From JACKOB01 sp024234575 (GTDB taxonomy: Bacteria > Pseudomonadota > Gammaproteobacteria > Pseudomonadales > Oleiphilaceae), in assembly GCA_051208035.1 (NCBI GenBank), contig JBPJFZ010000001.1, positions 186,001-250,000 on the forward strand: 64,000 nucleotides of DNA, read 5' to 3'. The notes below the pieces were generated by a model. It saw only the letters and a program-made list of their open reading frames with translations. It made no database searches and had not been told where the DNA came from. The position numbers were made by a program, and so were the translations under genes. This document shows, piece by piece, positions 62,623 through 64,000 of the stretch (positions are counted from its first letter, which is position 1; every line of letters starts with the position of its first letter).

Positions 62623-63465
62623 TTACATTCCCAATTCTTGATATAGGTACTGTGATATCAACTTGCTCTCAGGGGTTATAGTAAAGGTGCGATCAGGTAT
62701 ATTGACCACAGGCCATAAACCAAAGACGCTATTTATATAGGCGATACCATCTGCTTGATGGAGTTTATCTAAAGGTATAACGCTCTCGATAATTTCAATA
62801 TCCAAGGCACCAGTCTCGCTTTGCTCAAGTAAAAAACGCCTTAAACAGCCGTTTACACCGCTGTTTTTAAGTAAAGGTGTATATATTTTACTTTCACTAA
62901 AAACCAGAATATTCGATCGGGTGCCTTCAACAACATTCCCCTTTTGGTCGCACATTATGCCTTCAGGTAATTCCCCAAGCTCTGCTGAGGCGATTATTTG
63001 GTCTAACCGGTTCAAGTGCTTTATTCCAGCTGTAACCGGATTCTCACTAAGTCGATGGTTACAAATTTTTGTCTCTATGCCCTGACTCTTAAAGGTGATT
63101 GGATATTCTGGCACACCATGAAAAGAAATGATAAGTGTGGGAGATGATAACTCAAGAGGGCGATATCCTCGCCCCCCCGTCCCTCTGGTTAAAATAATCT
63201 TGCAGATAAACGAGTCGCTTTCTCCTGAAGCCACCTGCTCTATTCGCAGAGCAATGGCTCTATCAAGCTGCGTATCAAAGTCTTTTGGCATGGGTATGCT
63301 CAGCCGCTGCGCGCCCAAAGCAAGGCGTTGCAGATGAAAAGTCATCAATACAGGCTGATTGCTTTTGAACAGTACGGTCTCGAATACACCATCCCCATAC
63401 TGTAAGCCACGATCTAAAACACTGACCTGACTTTGCATCTCGCCATTAACTAATACCAGCATCAT
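62623..63465 (-). CDS. pabC: Aminodeoxychorismate lyase
   Basis: A 280-residue class IV PLP enzyme that releases 4-aminobenzoate for folate. RGLQYGDGVFET near the start, the PLP lysine in GIKHLNRLDQI and NVVEGTRSNI are landmarks. Its ATG shares one base with the fabF stop (TAATG), so the genes are translationally coupled. Confidence 0.94.
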   Translation of the reverse strand: MMLVLVNGEMQSQVSVLDRGLQYGDGVFETVLFKSNQPVLMTFHLQRLALGAQRLSIPMPKDFDTQLDRAIALRIEQVASGESDSFICKIILTRGTGGRGYRPLELSSPTLIISFHGVPEYPITFKSQGIETKICNHRLSENPVTAGIKHLNRLDQIIASAELGELPEGIMCDQKGNVVEGTRSNILVFSESKIYTPLLKNSGVNGCLRRFLLEQSETGALDIEIIESVIPLDKLHQADGIAYINSVFGLWPVVNIPDRTFTITPESKLISQYLYQELGM

Positions 63466-64000
63466 TAGCCTTTTACTTGTGTAAAAACGAGTGACGCATT
63501 AGTGCCGCCAAAACCGAATGAGTTTGAAACAGTTACATCGACAGATCTGGCCTGCTTAACATTGGCTACGAAGTTTAAATCACACCCCTCGTCTGGCGTA
63601 TGTAAGTTTATTGTTGGCGGCAAAACCTGGTCTCGTAGGGCCAGCAGACTAAAAATTGCTTCAATCGCTCCAGCGGCACCAATTAAATGCCCTGTCATCG
63701 ACTTAGTCGAACTCACTGCAAGCTTATAGGCGTGATCACCACATAGGGTTTTAATCGCTCGACACTCGGCTTTATCGCCAGCGATCGTAGATGTTCCATG
63801 TGCATTAATATAATCAATGTCAGCAGGTTTTAAACCAGCATCATTTAAAGCGTTGCTCATAGCTGCGAAGGCGCCAGCACCATCCTCTGGGGGCGATGTA
63901 ATATGAAAGGCGTCATCACTCATACCAAACCCTGCCACTTCACCGTAAATATTTGCCCCGCGTTTTTTAGCATGTCCCAACTCTTCGAGGATGAGAACAC
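63465..64000 (-). CDS. fabF: 3-oxoacyl-ACP synthase II, C-terminal part (runs off the right edge)
   Basis: The visible 178 residues are the C-terminal half of a beta-ketoacyl-ACP synthase II. LILEELGHAKKRGA lies at the edge, then the two catalytic histidines in NAHGTSTIAGDKAE and STKSMTGHLIGAAGAIE, and the glycine-rich SNSFGFGGTNASLVF end. The active-site cysteine lies outside the window. It is the first gene of the fabF-pabC-mltG-tmk series. Confidence 0.95.
   Translation of the reverse strand, partial: VLILEELGHAKKRGANIYGEVAGFGMSDDAFHITSPPEDGAGAFAAMSNALNDAGLKPADIDYINAHGTSTIAGDKAECRAIKTLCGDHAYKLAVSSTKSMTGHLIGAAGAIEAIFSLLALRDQVLPPTINLHTPDEGCDLNFVANVKQARSVDVTVSNSFGFGGTNASLVFTQVKG

Noticed and set aside
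1..64000. CRISPR array, prophage, restriction or other defence cluster
   Set aside because: No spaced direct repeats, cas, phage structural, integrase or nuclease genes were seen on either strand.

Overview
The window is ordinary, gene-dense chromosome from a gammaproteobacterium, most likely a marine or aquatic member of the Pseudomonadales/Cellvibrionales side of the class. I base this on Na+-NQR as the respiratory NADH dehydrogenase, the oxygen-independent ubiquinone genes ubiUVT, PsrA, CsiV, and a block (GDPD, sthA, nqrM-apbE-nqrFEDCBA, gap, mfd, csiV, MTI phosphorylase, nagZ, psrA) whose order closely follows, as I recall it, the PA2990-PA3006 region of Pseudomonas aeruginosa. The genus cannot be fixed from sequence alone. 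I found no insertion sequence, prophage, integron, CRISPR array or defence island.

Layout. 1-7.7 kb: the 5' part of a membrane PAS-GAF-PAS-GGDEF protein, a two-domain pterin synthase-like protein, and a complete aapJQMP amino-acid ABC transporter. 7.8-12 kb: a one-domain asparaginase homologue, tRNA-Glu and tRNA-Ala next to gltX, a GloC-type hydrolase and a lone ZnuA. 12-21 kb: a histidine kinase/HD-GYP pair, a crotonase, tmcA, and a divergent BKACE/nitronate monooxygenase pair around a palindrome. 21-25 kb: a small exported protein, hipBA with a well-defined operator-promoter, and ybiT. 25-30 kb: dusA, tal, a TerB-like gene, a type I-beta DAHP synthase and a GDPD phosphodiesterase. 30-40.4 kb: sthA and the nqr operon with its flavin and iron maturation genes, then a long-form gap. 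40.7-52.6 kb: mfd, csiV, MTI phosphorylase, HlyIII, MscS, nagZ, a cytoplasmic YkuD protein, psrA and an orphan PilB/GspE ATPase. 52.7-58.2 kb: amtB, an unrecognised membrane protein, a CBS protein, ribE, elbB and a small helical protein. 58.3-64 kb: ubiUV and ubiT diverging from an FNR-type box, then tmk, mltG, pabC and fabF.

How parts work together. NqrA-F form the sodium pump, ApbE attaches FMN to NqrB and NqrC, and NqrM helps build the iron centre. SthA and the long GAPDH add to redox and triose-phosphate balance, and UbiUVT would supply quinone without oxygen. NagZ and the YkuD protein are both placed to act in peptidoglycan recycling; MltG and CsiV act on the wall. Three products are linked to c-di-GMP (GADEF protein, HD-GYP regulator, degenerate MshEN ATPase).

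The best-supported regulatory sites read from the DNA are PsrA boxes over the psrA promoter, an FNR box between ubiU and ubiT, a sigma-54 promoter upstream of amtB, a HipB operator, a tRNA promoter inside an inverted repeat, a palindrome next to the gap promoter, and a palindrome between the BKACE and monooxygenase genes. I did not find a convincing wholly new multi-gene system. The most open leads are the unrecognised protein beside amtB, the split active site of the tandem pterin-synthase fold, and the YkuD enzyme without a signal peptide beside nagZ.
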